Positions 8,745-17,988 of a stretch of 63,536 nucleotides of DNA are shown here, piece by piece (position 1 is the stretch's first letter; every line of letters begins with the position of its first letter). The notes under the pieces were generated by a model that was not told the origin of the DNA, did no database searches, and saw only the letters and a program-made list of their open reading frames with translations. Origin of the DNA: an uncultured Bacilli bacterium (GTDB taxonomy: Bacteria > Bacillota_I > Bacilli_A > RF39 > UBA660); NCBI GenBank assembly GCA_910584255.1, contig CAJTXV010000007.1, forward strand, positions 1-63,536. Reading direction: 5' to 3'. A program made the position numbers and the translations under genes.

Positions 8745-9662
8745 ATGAGAAAGAAAAAGGTAGAATACATGGGACCTGTTGATCAATATGGGCGTCCTAT
8801 TGATGTTACAAATGCTCCGAATCATGCAGAAGATGATCGAAAGCTTGGAATCATTTTTTTTACAATTTTGGGAATTGCAACGATTATTATTGTAGTGATT
8901 CTTTTCCTTGTAAATTATTTTGATCAGAATCGTTTAGAGATTCCGAAAGCTACTTTATCTACTACTGATTGGACAAAGGATTCAGTTATTGTGACAGTTG
9001 ATAAAAGTAGGGGGAATGTTAGTGAATTTTCATTTGATGGTGGATTATCTTGGCAAGAGAGTAATCAATTAGAGGTGACTAAAAATAAAGAACTTACAAT
9101 CCTCGCTCGAAATAAAAAAGGAAAAGTAAGTAAAAAAGCAACTGTTGTTGTTTCTAATATTGATCAAGATTTACCAGAAATTTATTTTATTAATCCTCTT
9201 TATATAACAGTAGATGGTAAGTTCGATCCAAAATTGAATGTATCTGTTTTAGATAGTGGGTCTGGAATTGAAGACTATGAGGTAGATGCTTCTAATTTGA
9301 ATCTAACGGTACCAGGAGAATATCAAATTTCTTATTATCTTTCCGATAAGATTGGAAATGAGATAAGGAAAACACGAAAGGTTATCGTAGAAGATGGAGT
9401 TAGAGTTTATCAGTACCGCTCTCGGAAATTTCAAGTGGTTGATACTACTTGTGATATGCCTTGTGAATGTGTTCCGACAGTAGAAAATACTTGTCCAAAA
9501 AATAAAACATTAATGGAAAATAATCAATGTTGTAATTTATGTACTGGTCCTTGTCAGAAGATTGAGTACGGTGATTGGTCAGAGTGGAGTGATGAAAAAA
9601 TTCTTCCATCTTCCGATTTAGAAGTTGAAATGAAAAGTGAAATAGTCGTTGCTATCCAATAA
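8745..9662 (+). CDS. membrane-anchored Ig-like, Cys-rich, WSxW protein (copy 2)
   Basis: 305 residues, paralogue of the preceding gene. It has a 28-residue cytoplasmic tail (more than copy 1), a transmembrane helix near residues 31-53, SEFSFDGGLSWQ in the first module, an Ig-like repeat ending GEYQISYYLSDKIGNEIRKTR, a Cys-rich module (CDMPCEC ... CCNLCTGPC) and YGDWSEWSDE near the end. The start follows the stop of copy 1 by one base and has GGAGAGGTAGG inside the end of copy 1, so the two are translationally coupled. A bidirectional terminator follows. The conserved order of all modules in both copies argues for a joint or heteromeric role, but no function is known to me. Confidence 0.75.
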   Translation: MRKKKVEYMGPVDQYGRPIDVTNAPNHAEDDRKLGIIFFTILGIATIIIVVILFLVNYFDQNRLEIPKATLSTTDWTKDSVIVTVDKSRGNVSEFSFDGGLSWQESNQLEVTKNKELTILARNKKGKVSKKATVVVSNIDQDLPEIYFINPLYITVDGKFDPKLNVSVLDSGSGIEDYEVDASNLNLTVPGEYQISYYLSDKIGNEIRKTRKVIVEDGVRVYQYRSRKFQVVDTTCDMPCECVPTVENTCPKNKTLMENNQCCNLCTGPCQKIEYGDWSEWSDEKILPSSDLEVEMKSEIVVAIQ

Positions 9663-9693
9663 AAAAAGCATTCAGAAATCTCTGAGTGCTTTT
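9661..9693. terminator. bidirectional terminator between copy 2 and rnj
   Basis: AAGCATTCAG (9666-9675) pairs with CTGAGTGCTT (9682-9691) with one G-U. A7 stands on one side and T4 on the other, so it can serve both converging genes. Confidence 0.85.
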
Positions 9694-11374
9694 ATCGTTT
9701 AATATCAATAATTACAGGTAAAATGATTGGCCTTCTTCCTGTTAGTTTTTCTGTATGAATGATTAATTCGCTAATTAATTTACTCTTTAGTTCATTGATA
9801 CTATCTTTACTGTTTTTTAGTCGTTCATTTAAAATATTCTCACAAGTTATTTCGATTTTTTTGATTAATTCTTCATTTTCATTGACTAGGATAAAACCAC
9901 GAGTCGTAATATTTGGCTTAATTAGTAATTTTCTTTTCTCCATATTTACATTCGCAATTACTACGAGAATTCCGTCATTGGACATCATTTTTCTATCTCT
10001 AATGACAGCACTTCCTACTTCACCGATACGGTTTCCATCGACATAAACATCGTCACCGGAAACTTTTTCTTTTGATTTTTTGATTTCATGGTTTGTTAAG
10101 GATAAAATATCCCCATTTTCTAATACAAAGGTATTTTCTTTTGGAACTCCGCAATCAATTGCGATATTTGCGTGGTGTTTTAGCATGCGATAGTCTCCAT
10201 GGAATGGCATTACATATTTTGGCATAAACAAGCGAATCATGAGTTTTAATTCCTCTTCATTGGCATGTCCAGACGTATGTAAATCTCCATCAGAGTTACT
10301 GTTTGTGAATACTTGGACTCCTTTTAAATAAAGTTTGTTAATTGTTTTTGAAATTGCTAATGCGTTTCCTGGAATCGGAGAAGATGAAAAAATAACAATA
10401 TCATCTGGTCTTAGTGACACTTGTTTATGAGTTCCTTCTGCAATTCTTGATAATGCAGCAAGTGGTTCCCCTTGAGAACCTGTACATAAAACAGTTACCT
10501 CTCCAGGTTTCAAAGTATTTGCAGCTTCTGGTGTAATAAATAAATCTTTATGATCAATATATCCTCCATTGATCGATATTTGGATATTATTTTCCATGCT
10601 TCTTCCGAAAACACAGATTTTTCTATTATGTTTGTAACATGTTTCTACGATATGTTTTAAGCGATAAATGTTGGATGCGAAGGTTGCGATAATGATTCTT
10701 TGATGTTGATATTGACTAAAAATATCCATTAAGGTGTCGTCTACTTTCGATTCACTAATAGACATTCCTTCATTTAATGCATTTGTTGAATCACTGATTA
10801 ATAAATCAATTCCTCTTTTTCCAAGTTCAGCCATCTTGTGTAAGTCTGCCATTGGTCCAATTGGAGTTAAATCGAATTTGAAGTCTCCAGTTGTTACAAC
10901 ACTTCCATTTGGTGTTTTTAAATAAACTCCATGTGAATCAGGAATAGAGTGTGTGGTTCTAAAAAATTCAATTTCAAAATTTTTGAACTTTAGTTTTGTA
11001 GTATCATCATATGCATATAAATGATCATATCTGATATTTCTGTCTTCTAATTTAATTGCAATTAATTCTCTTGCTTGGTTTGGTGCATAAATGGCTGGAA
11101 TTTCTAAGGATTGTAATAAAAATGGAATTCCTCCAATATGATCCTCATGCCCATGTGTAATAATTAGACATTTTATTTTATTTTGATTTTCTTTTAGAAA
11201 AGTATAATCCGGTAAAACATAATCAATTCCTAATAAATCACCTTCTGGGAAACGAATTCCCGCATCAATAATCACAATTTCTTCTCCATGCATTAAACAA
11301 TACATGTTTTTTCCAACTTCGCCTAAACCACCTAAAACAATAATCTTTGTTTCAATTGGTTTATCTATTTTCAC
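9692..11374 (-). CDS. rnj: ribonuclease J
   Basis: A 560-residue metallo-beta-lactamase/beta-CASP RNase with 5'-3' exo- and endonuclease activity. It shows the zinc motif HGHEDHIGG, the TTGDFKFD and THSIPDS motifs, the beta-CASP region and the C-terminal HTSGHANEEELKLMI with PFHGDYRML. The frame is open from an ATG at 11392, but AAAGGAG inside that extension lies eight bases before GTG 11374 (MKIDKPIETKI...), which I take as the start. It is the only gene on this strand in the first 32 kb and has its own promoter. Together with rny it forms the usual Firmicutes RNA-decay pair. J1 versus J2 cannot be decided here, so I leave the number off. Confidence 0.95.
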   Translation of the reverse strand: MKIDKPIETKIIVLGGLGEVGKNMYCLMHGEEIVIIDAGIRFPEGDLLGIDYVLPDYTFLKENQNKIKCLIITHGHEDHIGGIPFLLQSLEIPAIYAPNQARELIAIKLEDRNIRYDHLYAYDDTTKLKFKNFEIEFFRTTHSIPDSHGVYLKTPNGSVVTTGDFKFDLTPIGPMADLHKMAELGKRGIDLLISDSTNALNEGMSISESKVDDTLMDIFSQYQHQRIIIATFASNIYRLKHIVETCYKHNRKICVFGRSMENNIQISINGGYIDHKDLFITPEAANTLKPGEVTVLCTGSQGEPLAALSRIAEGTHKQVSLRPDDIVIFSSSPIPGNALAISKTINKLYLKGVQVFTNSNSDGDLHTSGHANEEELKLMIRLFMPKYVMPFHGDYRMLKHHANIAIDCGVPKENTFVLENGDILSLTNHEIKKSKEKVSGDDVYVDGNRIGEVGSAVIRDRKMMSNDGILVVIANVNMEKRKLLIKPNITTRGFILVNENEELIKKIEITCENILNERLKNSKDSINELKSKLISELIIHTEKLTGRRPIILPVIIDIKR

Positions 11375-11428
11375 TTTTAATACTCCTTTCATAAGTTAAT
11401 TTTTGATATAAAAGAACTAACCGATAAA

Positions 11429-11457
11429 ATTATACTAAAAAAAAGCAAGTTTGTCCA
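11429..11457 (-). promoter_or_regulatory. rnj promoter
   Basis: On the minus strand TGGACA (11457-11452), 17 bases, TATAAT (11434-11429). An inverted repeat, AAGTTTGT (11447-11454) and ACAAACTT (11487-11494), overlaps the -35 box and could be an operator or the end of an upstream minus transcript. Confidence 0.7.
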
Positions 11458-11887
11458 TGCCTTCTCTTGTATTATTTTTTGTAATTACAAACTTACTTGT
11501 TTATAGAATTTCATTTTATCTATTATTTATACTATTTATCTTAAATTTAGTTATCTATCTCTTCATTTTTATATCAAAAACTTATCAAAATCAGATTTAA
11601 ACAATTTATTTTATATTACTCTATATTTTTAAATTCTGATGAAGTAAAGCTTTTCTTTCATTTCATTGTGAAAATATATTGAATTTTTTCTTTTTTTATG
11701 GTCACTAGAATATATCTTTTAGCTTACTTTTGAAATTAATGTTTATCTTTTCTCTACAATCAAAAGAATATTGAAAGTGGAATCAGCGATGATTTATTTA
11801 AAATTGAATCATAGCAAGAACCTTTTAATAGAAGGCAAATATTAATCTTTCTTTGTTAATTATCCTAGTACTTTGAAATGATTCATT
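11458..11887. other. 430-base AT-rich gap without a recognisable gene
   Basis: No reading frame with a ribosome binding site is present on either strand, and I see no tRNA or known RNA motif. The gap ends in a strong plus-strand terminator although no plus-strand gene lies before it, so an untranslated RNA is possible. Confidence 0.5.
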
Positions 11888-11929
11888 GAAAAGTGAAGAT
11901 AATATTATGATTACTTCACTTTTCTTTTT
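11888..11929 (+). terminator. orphan strong terminator before ftsY
   Basis: GAAAAGTGAAG (11888-11898) and CTTCACTTTTC (11914-11924) form a perfect 11-pair stem, then TTTTTG. No gene is visible upstream on this strand. Confidence 0.75.
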
Positions 11930-11957
11930 GTTTTTTATAGTAATTTATTTGATACTT

Positions 11958-11966
11958 TGCTATAAT
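11958..11966 (+). promoter_or_regulatory. extended -10 promoter of ftsY
   Basis: TGCTATAAT is a perfect extended -10 element. No good -35 box stands 17 bases upstream. It lies 36 bases before the ftsY start. Confidence 0.6.
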
Positions 11967-12002
11967 GTAATATAGATGGTTGAGTATCTAACAGGAGGAT
12001 TT

Positions 12003-13142
12003 ATGGGACTATTTAGTAAAATAAAAGATATGTTTAAGAATTCTTCAGTGTCTAATGAAGAAGAATTAGATAGTGAAGTACTGCGACAAGAAGAGGAAGA
12101 AAAAAATGAAGATTTTACTTCAGAAATTGTCGAAAATAGTGAGATAGAATCTAAGAAAATAGAAAAAAGAGATTTCAAAGAAACTGTTAAGAAGGAGGTT
12201 CCTTCTAGTGTCAATCTGGATGTAAAAGTATATGAAAAGGGACTTACAAAAACGAGAAAGAGTTTTGTGTCAAATCTTATTGGATTGACATCTCGATATC
12301 AAAAAATTACGGATGAATATTTTGATGAATTAGAAGAAATTTTAATTATGGCAGATATTGGAGTTAACACTGTGATGAGTTTTATGGATCGTTTAAGGGA
12401 CCGTGTGAAAAAAGAAAAACTTGAAAATCCAGAAGATTTAAAAGAAATCATTGTTGACGAATTATTTATTATTTATGTAGATGATAGCATTTTAACTAAT
12501 AAGATTCATTATGCAGAAAGTGGTCCTACTATTTTGTTATTTGTTGGAGTCAATGGGGTAGGAAAAACTACTACGATTGGGAAACTTGCATGGAAATTAA
12601 AAAATGAAGGTAAAAAGGTTTTGCTAGTAGGCGGTGATACTTTCCGTGCAGGTGCTACTAAGCAGTTAGAAGAATGGAGTAAAAAAGTAGATGTTGGTTT
12701 CGTTGGAAAGGAAGAGGGGAGTGATCCTGCATCGGTTGTTTTTGACGGATTAAAGAAAGCAAAAGACGAATCTTATGACGTTGTTTTAATCGATACCGCT
12801 GGTAGACTTCAAAATCGAGTGAATTTAATGAACGAACTAGAGAAAATTAACCGAATCATTGGACGTGAAATTCCAGATGCACCTCATGAAACACTTCTAA
12901 TTATTGATGCAACTACAGGTCAAAATGGAATCAGTCAAGCAAAAAAATTTAAAGAAATCACAAATATTACAGGAATTGTTTTAACAAAGCTAGATGGAAC
13001 TGCCAAAGGTGGTGTCGTTCTTGCGATTAAAGAAGAAGTGATGCTTCCAGTAAAATATATTGGACTGGGAGAAGCCAAAGAAGATTTACAGTCTTTTGAT
13101 ATTGAAAAATATATTTATGGATTATTTAAAGACATGATGTAG
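12003..13142 (+). CDS. ftsY: signal recognition particle receptor FtsY
   Basis: A 379-residue SRP receptor GTPase. The first 80 residues are acidic and Lys/Glu-rich (the A domain), starting MGLFSKIKDMFK; then come the N domain and the G domain with Walker A GVNGVGKT (residues 182-189), GGDTFRAGATKQL, DTAGR and TKLDGTAKGG. The frame is open from 11976, but AGGAGG directly before ATG 12003 and the family N-terminus decide the start. It docks ribosome-SRP complexes at the membrane; ffh is encoded 3.5 kb downstream on the same strand. Confidence 0.96.
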   Translation: MGLFSKIKDMFKNSSVSNEEELDSEVLRQEEEEKNEDFTSEIVENSEIESKKIEKRDFKETVKKEVPSSVNLDVKVYEKGLTKTRKSFVSNLIGLTSRYQKITDEYFDELEEILIMADIGVNTVMSFMDRLRDRVKKEKLENPEDLKEIIVDELFIIYVDDSILTNKIHYAESGPTILLFVGVNGVGKTTTIGKLAWKLKNEGKKVLLVGGDTFRAGATKQLEEWSKKVDVGFVGKEEGSDPASVVFDGLKKAKDESYDVVLIDTAGRLQNRVNLMNELEKINRIIGREIPDAPHETLLIIDATTGQNGISQAKKFKEITNITGIVLTKLDGTAKGGVVLAIKEEVMLPVKYIGLGEAKEDLQSFDIEKYIYGLFKDMM

Positions 13143-13151
13143 GAGGAACTT

Positions 13152-13442
13152 ATGGATAAGAAAATCTATCTAAATAACTTATATGATTATTATTCACTTC
13201 TTTTTACTGAGAAACAAAGAGAGTATTTTGAGGCATATTACTTTGATGATTTATCTCTTAGTGAAATTGCTGAAAATAGTAATGTGAGTCGGAATGCGGT
13301 TCATGGGCAAATTAAAATTGTAGAAGAAAAATTAGAATTCTATGAGAGGACACTTCATTTATATGAAAAATCAGAAAAGATTCGTAATTTAATGAAAAGT
13401 GTTTCTCCTGAAGTGAGGAAACAGTTAGAAGAACTAATTTAA
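13152..13442 (+). CDS. ylxM: YlxM/p13 putative SRP-associated DNA-binding protein
   Basis: 96 residues of the UPF0122 (YlxM) family, with a sigma-factor-like helix-turn-helix: FTEKQREYFEAYYFDDLSL and SEIAENSNVSRNAVHGQI. YlxM genes normally stand next to ffh and the protein is reported to modulate SRP assembly in streptococci. Here it follows ftsY by nine bases and is separated from ffh by two unrelated genes. GGAGG precedes the start. Confidence 0.9.
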   Translation: MDKKIYLNNLYDYYSLLFTEKQREYFEAYYFDDLSLSEIAENSNVSRNAVHGQIKIVEEKLEFYERTLHLYEKSEKIRNLMKSVSPEVRKQLEELI

Positions 13443-13474
13443 ATAAATTAAATGAATTAAAGGGGAAATGTAAG

Positions 13475-15229
13475 ATGTTTGAGAAAATTTTATATATTGG
13501 AGATTATGATGCTGAAATAAAACTTGCTAATAGTGGTACGATTGAATCTGATATTATGAATATGCCTCTGATTTTACAAGATAGTGAAAAAACAATTTTA
13601 GCAGAGGTAAAAGATTTACTGGCAGATTCAGTGAAAGTAAAACTTTTAGGTCAGATTTCAGATGGAAAATTTATTGGAGGAGTTTTAAAGAAACCAAGCC
13701 TAAATGCATCTACTCGTGCTTTAACAGTAGAAGAATTATCACTCATTGTTGGAAATCCAGGTTTTGGTTTGATGGAACTTGGAATTAGCCCCTTTTATTC
13801 AAATAAAAAAGTGTATACGAGTATTAATGAATTGTTTAGTACTCATATGTGTATTTTTGGAAATACTGGTGGTGGAAAAAGTTGTGGAGTAGCAAGAACC
13901 ATTCAAAATGTTTTTTATAACCCAGAATTTGTTCCTTTTAAATCTAACTTTTTAATTTTTGATTCCTCTGGTGAATACTATACTGCATTTTCTAAAATTC
14001 ATGAGGTCAATCCGAACTATCATTTTCGTTTTTTGACAACAAATCCTAATAATGCTCATCAAGGAGAACTTTTAAATGTCCCTATTTGGTTGCTTAATAT
14101 GGAAGATATTGCTTTATTATTATCTGCCAATACGCATACACAGCTTTCTATTATCGAAAAAATGATGAAATTGGTTAAAATATTTTCTCAATCAGATGGA
14201 GAGGCTTTGGATTATAAAAATCATTTAATTGCGAATGCGATTATGACGATACTTTATTCTAATCAAGGTTCTGCGAGTAAAAGGGATGAAATTTTTTCTA
14301 TTTTTAATACTTGTCCAACCAATGAATTTAATTTAAATGCAACAGTTCAGGGAATTGGATATACTAGAAAACTACAAGAATGTTTTCTGATTGATTCGAG
14401 TGATCAATTTTCAGAAAGGGTGTTGTTAACAGAATACTTAGGTAAATTTATTAAACCAGAACTCAACCAATATGAACCACAAGAAGTAAAATATTTTACT
14501 TTAAATGATATGGAGAATGCCTTAAACTTTGCTTTGATTAGTGAAGGTTGGTTAAGAAATGAGAATGTATATGCAGATGCAATTACGTTAAAAGTAAAAC
14601 TTCATGATTTAGTGATTGGTCCTTATGCAAAATTCTTTGATTATAAAGATTTTGTTCGAATTGATCAATATATTAGTAGTCTCATTGTCAAGGATAATCA
14701 AAAATTTCAACTAATTAATATTAATTTAGAAGACGTAGATGATGCTTTTGCAAAGTCAATCGTTAAAATTTTTACTCGTTTAATATTCGAATTATCTAGA
14801 AAAATACAACGTGGAAGTCTTCCTTTTAATATCTTGTTAGAAGAAGCCCATCGCTATGTACAAAATGATCAGGACGAATTCTTATTTGGCTATAATATTT
14901 TTGACCGGGTTGCGAAAGAGGGAAGAAAGTATGGGGTCATCATGGCTCTAATTTCTCAAAGACCAGTTGATTTAAGTGAGACTGTAATTTCTCAATGTAG
15001 TAATTTCTTTATATTTAAGATGAGTCATCCAAGAGATATTGAATATATTACGAAAATGATTCCTAATATTACGGAAGACATCATTGAAAAACAGAAAACT
15101 TTACAGGTTGGAAATTGCCTTGTCTTTGGTAGTGCTTTTCGGATTCCAATTATTGTAAAGATGGAAATGCCAAATCCAATGCCACAGAGTAGTAGTTGTA
15201 ATGTAGTTGAAAATTGGACAAGTCATTGA
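13475..15229 (+). CDS. HerA/FtsK-like ATPase (DUF87 type)
   Basis: 584 residues. An N-terminal beta-rich domain (about 1-110), like the HAS-barrel of HerA proteins, precedes a P-loop ATPase core: Walker A GNTGGGKS (residues 129-136), NFLIFDSSGEY, a Walker B-type strand ending EEAHRYV (Glu456-Glu457), and a sensor ISQRP with DLSETVISQCSNF. These features fit the HerA/VirB4-like hexameric DNA translocases used in end resection or antiphage systems. No NurA nuclease gene is adjacent. It stands between ylxM and ffh, and the next gene, a membrane protein, follows by 14 bases. DNA pumping is inferred from the family; the partner is unknown. Confidence 0.85.
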   Translation: MFEKILYIGDYDAEIKLANSGTIESDIMNMPLILQDSEKTILAEVKDLLADSVKVKLLGQISDGKFIGGVLKKPSLNASTRALTVEELSLIVGNPGFGLMELGISPFYSNKKVYTSINELFSTHMCIFGNTGGGKSCGVARTIQNVFYNPEFVPFKSNFLIFDSSGEYYTAFSKIHEVNPNYHFRFLTTNPNNAHQGELLNVPIWLLNMEDIALLLSANTHTQLSIIEKMMKLVKIFSQSDGEALDYKNHLIANAIMTILYSNQGSASKRDEIFSIFNTCPTNEFNLNATVQGIGYTRKLQECFLIDSSDQFSERVLLTEYLGKFIKPELNQYEPQEVKYFTLNDMENALNFALISEGWLRNENVYADAITLKVKLHDLVIGPYAKFFDYKDFVRIDQYISSLIVKDNQKFQLININLEDVDDAFAKSIVKIFTRLIFELSRKIQRGSLPFNILLEEAHRYVQNDQDEFLFGYNIFDRVAKEGRKYGVIMALISQRPVDLSETVISQCSNFFIFKMSHPRDIEYITKMIPNITEDIIEKQKTLQVGNCLVFGSAFRIPIIVKMEMPNPMPQSSSCNVVENWTSH

Positions 15230-15243
15230 TAGGAGGGAAGGAT

Positions 15244-16533
15244 ATGTATCCATTATTATTGTTAGATATTATGAAAGATTTTATTAATCCTTTAAAACCA
15301 TATTGGCTTGAATTATCCATGTTAGTGGGATTACTATTCTTTTTGATGTTGCTTGGTGTTTGTGAAACAATTCGTAAATCTGGTCGTGCTTGGTGGGGAG
15401 GATTTGTGCCATTTTATAATCTTTATTTATTATTTGATATTGCTTATAGAAATGGTCGAAAATGCCTATTATTGTTGGTACCTATTTATAATATCTATGT
15501 ATTTTTAGTTTTTCCTTTTGATCTTGCTAAAAAGTTTCATCATAAAAATTCCTTTGGATTTTTCTTACTGCTTTTCCCATTTGGAGGATATCCAGTATTG
15601 GGGTTTGATGATAAACCATGTGTAGATCCAATCCCTAAAAAACAAAAACCTAAAGAGGAGAGTTTAAAATCTAAACCACAAACACTTCAAATTAGTGAAC
15701 CAACTTTGAATCCTTTAGATACTGTAGCATCTAAAATGCCAGCACCTTTAGATGTTTTGGAACCAGATGCTATGCCACAAATGGATGGAAGTATGCCTGA
15801 AGTTCAAATGACTATGCAAAAGGAAAAACACGAAGATTCTTTAGAAAATAATGGTTCGATTTTTGATTTAGAATCTACTTCATTCCATGCATTAAAAGAT
15901 TCTTTTGATGAATCTTTAAAAGCTATTGAAGAAGCAAGAAGAGAAGTTTCAGAAGCAAAAGTAAATGATTCTTTAGATTTACCTCCAGTTTCTATTCAGG
16001 TAGAAGATAGTTCTTCAATTTTTAATTTGGATTCTCCATCGTTTCGCATATTAAAAGATTCTTTTGATGCTTCTTTAAAAGATATAGAAAATAGGGAAGA
16101 ATTTAAGATTCAAAAAATCGATGTTTCAGTTCCAAAGGAAAGTACTTCTCTCTTTGGAGAAACAGTCACAGCCTTATTAAAAAATTCTATGGAAAATTCT
16201 TTAAAACTTGTTGATGCTAGTATTTCAAGGAGTGATCCAATGGTAGTCAAGGAAATTTCTATTCCAAAAGAAGAATCAATTACAAAAGAGGAAGAAAACA
16301 CTTTAGAAATAGAAAATACGAATTCAGAAAATATTTCTGTAGCTAAACCTACGATTGAAGAAAAGAATGATATCAATGATACAATGCTAGATGAATTAAC
16401 TATGATTGATGCAATATTTGATCAAGAACAAAAGAAAGAACCAGTGAGTGAAAAAGAAACAACTATTTCTATGGATGATGATGCAAATATCTTATCCAAT
16501 GAGATTTCATTGATTGATTCTATTCTATCTTAA
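15244..16533 (+). CDS. DUF5684-like membrane protein with repeat tail
   Basis: 430 residues from ATG 15244, behind AGGAGGGAAGG; the frame is open upstream to a TTG at 15214. The N-terminal 125 residues hold three to four hydrophobic segments with the SGRAWWGGFVPFYNLYLLF and VPIYNIYVFLVFPFDLAKKF pattern typical of DUF5684 proteins. The remaining 300 residues are hydrophilic and contain three degenerate repeats: SIFDLESTSFHALKDSFDES, SIFNLDSPSFRILKDSFDAS and SLFGETVTALLKNSMENS. It lies in an apparent operon with the HerA-like ATPase. The role is unknown; anchoring the ATPase at the membrane is a speculation from gene order. Confidence 0.7.
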   Translation: MYPLLLLDIMKDFINPLKPYWLELSMLVGLLFFLMLLGVCETIRKSGRAWWGGFVPFYNLYLLFDIAYRNGRKCLLLLVPIYNIYVFLVFPFDLAKKFHHKNSFGFFLLLFPFGGYPVLGFDDKPCVDPIPKKQKPKEESLKSKPQTLQISEPTLNPLDTVASKMPAPLDVLEPDAMPQMDGSMPEVQMTMQKEKHEDSLENNGSIFDLESTSFHALKDSFDESLKAIEEARREVSEAKVNDSLDLPPVSIQVEDSSSIFNLDSPSFRILKDSFDASLKDIENREEFKIQKIDVSVPKESTSLFGETVTALLKNSMENSLKLVDASISRSDPMVVKEISIPKEESITKEEENTLEIENTNSENISVAKPTIEEKNDINDTMLDELTMIDAIFDQEQKKEPVSEKETTISMDDDANILSNEISLIDSILS

Positions 16534-16558
16534 TTATAGAGAATTTTTATTTCCATTA

Positions 16559-16589
16559 GAAAAAGGTGTCATATAAGATGCCTTTTTTT
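16559..16589 (+). terminator. terminator before ffh
   Basis: AAAGGTGTC (16562-16570) pairs with GATGCCTTT (16577-16585) with two G-U pairs, then a T run. Confidence 0.8.
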
Positions 16590-16591
16590 CT

Positions 16592-16619
16592 TTGAGAACG
16601 TTTCAACTTGTAGTATAAT
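16592..16619 (+). promoter_or_regulatory. ffh promoter
   Basis: TTGAGA (16592-16597), 16 bases, TATAAT (16614-16619), 27 bases before the GTG start. Confidence 0.75.
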
Positions 16620-16646
16620 ACTAATTGATACAAGGAGGGATATTTC

Positions 16647-17954
16647 GTGTTTGAATCTTTAGGGGACCGTTTACAAACGGTAATGCATAAAATTAAAGGC
16701 TATGGAAAAATTACAGAAGATAATATTAGTGAAATGATGAGAGAAATACGTCTTGCTTTATTAGAAGCAGATGTTAACTATAAAGTGGTAAAAGAATTTA
16801 CGAACACGGTAAAAGAAAAGGCTCTTGGAGAAGAGGTACAAAAAAGTATTAAGCCAGGAGAATTGTTTGTAAAAATTGTAAAAGATGAACTTATTGAACT
16901 TTTAGGTGGGGAAAGCAAATCATTAAATATGAATGGGAATCCTGCAATTCTGATGCTGGTTGGTCTTCAAGGTTCAGGTAAGACGACAACGATTGGGAAA
17001 CTTTCTAATTTTTTAAGAAAAAAACATGCAAAGAGGCCATTACTTGTTGCTTGTGATGTATATCGTCCTGCGGCAATTGATCAGTTAAAACAAATTGGAA
17101 AGCAACTTGGAATTGAAGTTTATGAAGAAGGGAAAAAAGATCCTGTTGAAATTAGTAAAAATGCAATTTCCTATGCGAAAGAAAATCATTATGACTATGT
17201 ATTAATCGATACAGCTGGACGACTTCATATCGATGAAGAGTTGATGGATGAATTAAAAAATATTAGTAGAGAGGTCTCTCCTCAAGAAACGTTATTGGTA
17301 ATTGACTCTATGATGGGACAAGATGCGATTCATGTAATTGAGGGATTTCATAATGCCTTAACGCTTACTGGTGTTATCTTGACGAAGTTAGATGGAGATA
17401 CTAGAGGTGGTGTTGCTTTATCTGTTCGTCATTTAACCAATGTTCCAATCAAATTTATCGGTGTGAGTGAAAAGTTAGATGGATTAGAGTCATTTGATCC
17501 AGAACGCATGGCTGGCAGAATTCTTGGAATGGGAGATATTATCTCGTTAGTAGAAAAGGCAACGGAAGCAATCGATGAAAAAGAAGCGATGGATGCTGCG
17601 AAAAAGATGCAATCTGGGAAATTTGATTTAGATGACTTTTTAAAACAAATGAAACAAATTCGAAAACTTGGACCATTAGAAAATTTATTAAAGTTATTAC
17701 CAGGAGCAAAGAAGATGAATTTAGATCAAGTGAAAATTGATCCAAAACAGATGGCTCATATCGAAGCAATTATTTTATCAATGACACCAAAAGAAAGAAG
17801 AAATCCAGACATTATTAAAGCGAGTAGAAAGACTAGAATTGCTTCAGGATGTGGACTTTCTGTTTCTGAAGTCAATAAGTTATTATCACAGTTTGATCAA
17901 ATGAAAAAAATGATGAAACAGATGATGAATGGTAATATGAAATTACCGTTTTAA
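16647..17954 (+). CDS. ffh: signal recognition particle protein Ffh (SRP54)
   Basis: 435 residues with a GTG start behind AAGGAGGG. The N domain (1-85, FESLGDRLQTVMHKIKG) is followed by the G domain with GLQGSGKT (106-113), DVYRPAAIDQL, DTAGRL and TKLDGDTRGG, then the Met-rich M domain with GKFDLDDFLKQMKQI and SRKTRIASGCGLSVSEVNKLL, ending in a MKKMMKQMMNG tail. It binds signal peptides and SRP RNA and delivers nascent chains to FtsY. The SRP RNA gene is not visible in the window. Confidence 0.97.
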   Translation: MFESLGDRLQTVMHKIKGYGKITEDNISEMMREIRLALLEADVNYKVVKEFTNTVKEKALGEEVQKSIKPGELFVKIVKDELIELLGGESKSLNMNGNPAILMLVGLQGSGKTTTIGKLSNFLRKKHAKRPLLVACDVYRPAAIDQLKQIGKQLGIEVYEEGKKDPVEISKNAISYAKENHYDYVLIDTAGRLHIDEELMDELKNISREVSPQETLLVIDSMMGQDAIHVIEGFHNALTLTGVILTKLDGDTRGGVALSVRHLTNVPIKFIGVSEKLDGLESFDPERMAGRILGMGDIISLVEKATEAIDEKEAMDAAKKMQSGKFDLDDFLKQMKQIRKLGPLENLLKLLPGAKKMNLDQVKIDPKQMAHIEAIILSMTPKERRNPDIIKASRKTRIASGCGLSVSEVNKLLSQFDQMKKMMKQMMNGNMKLPF

Positions 17955-17988
17955 TATTTAAAAAATTATGATCTAGGGAGATATAAAT

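Noticed and set aside
9759..10046. Plus-strand frame inside rnj
   Set aside because: It has no ribosome binding site, shows hydrophobic antisense composition and lies wholly within the well-supported rnj gene.
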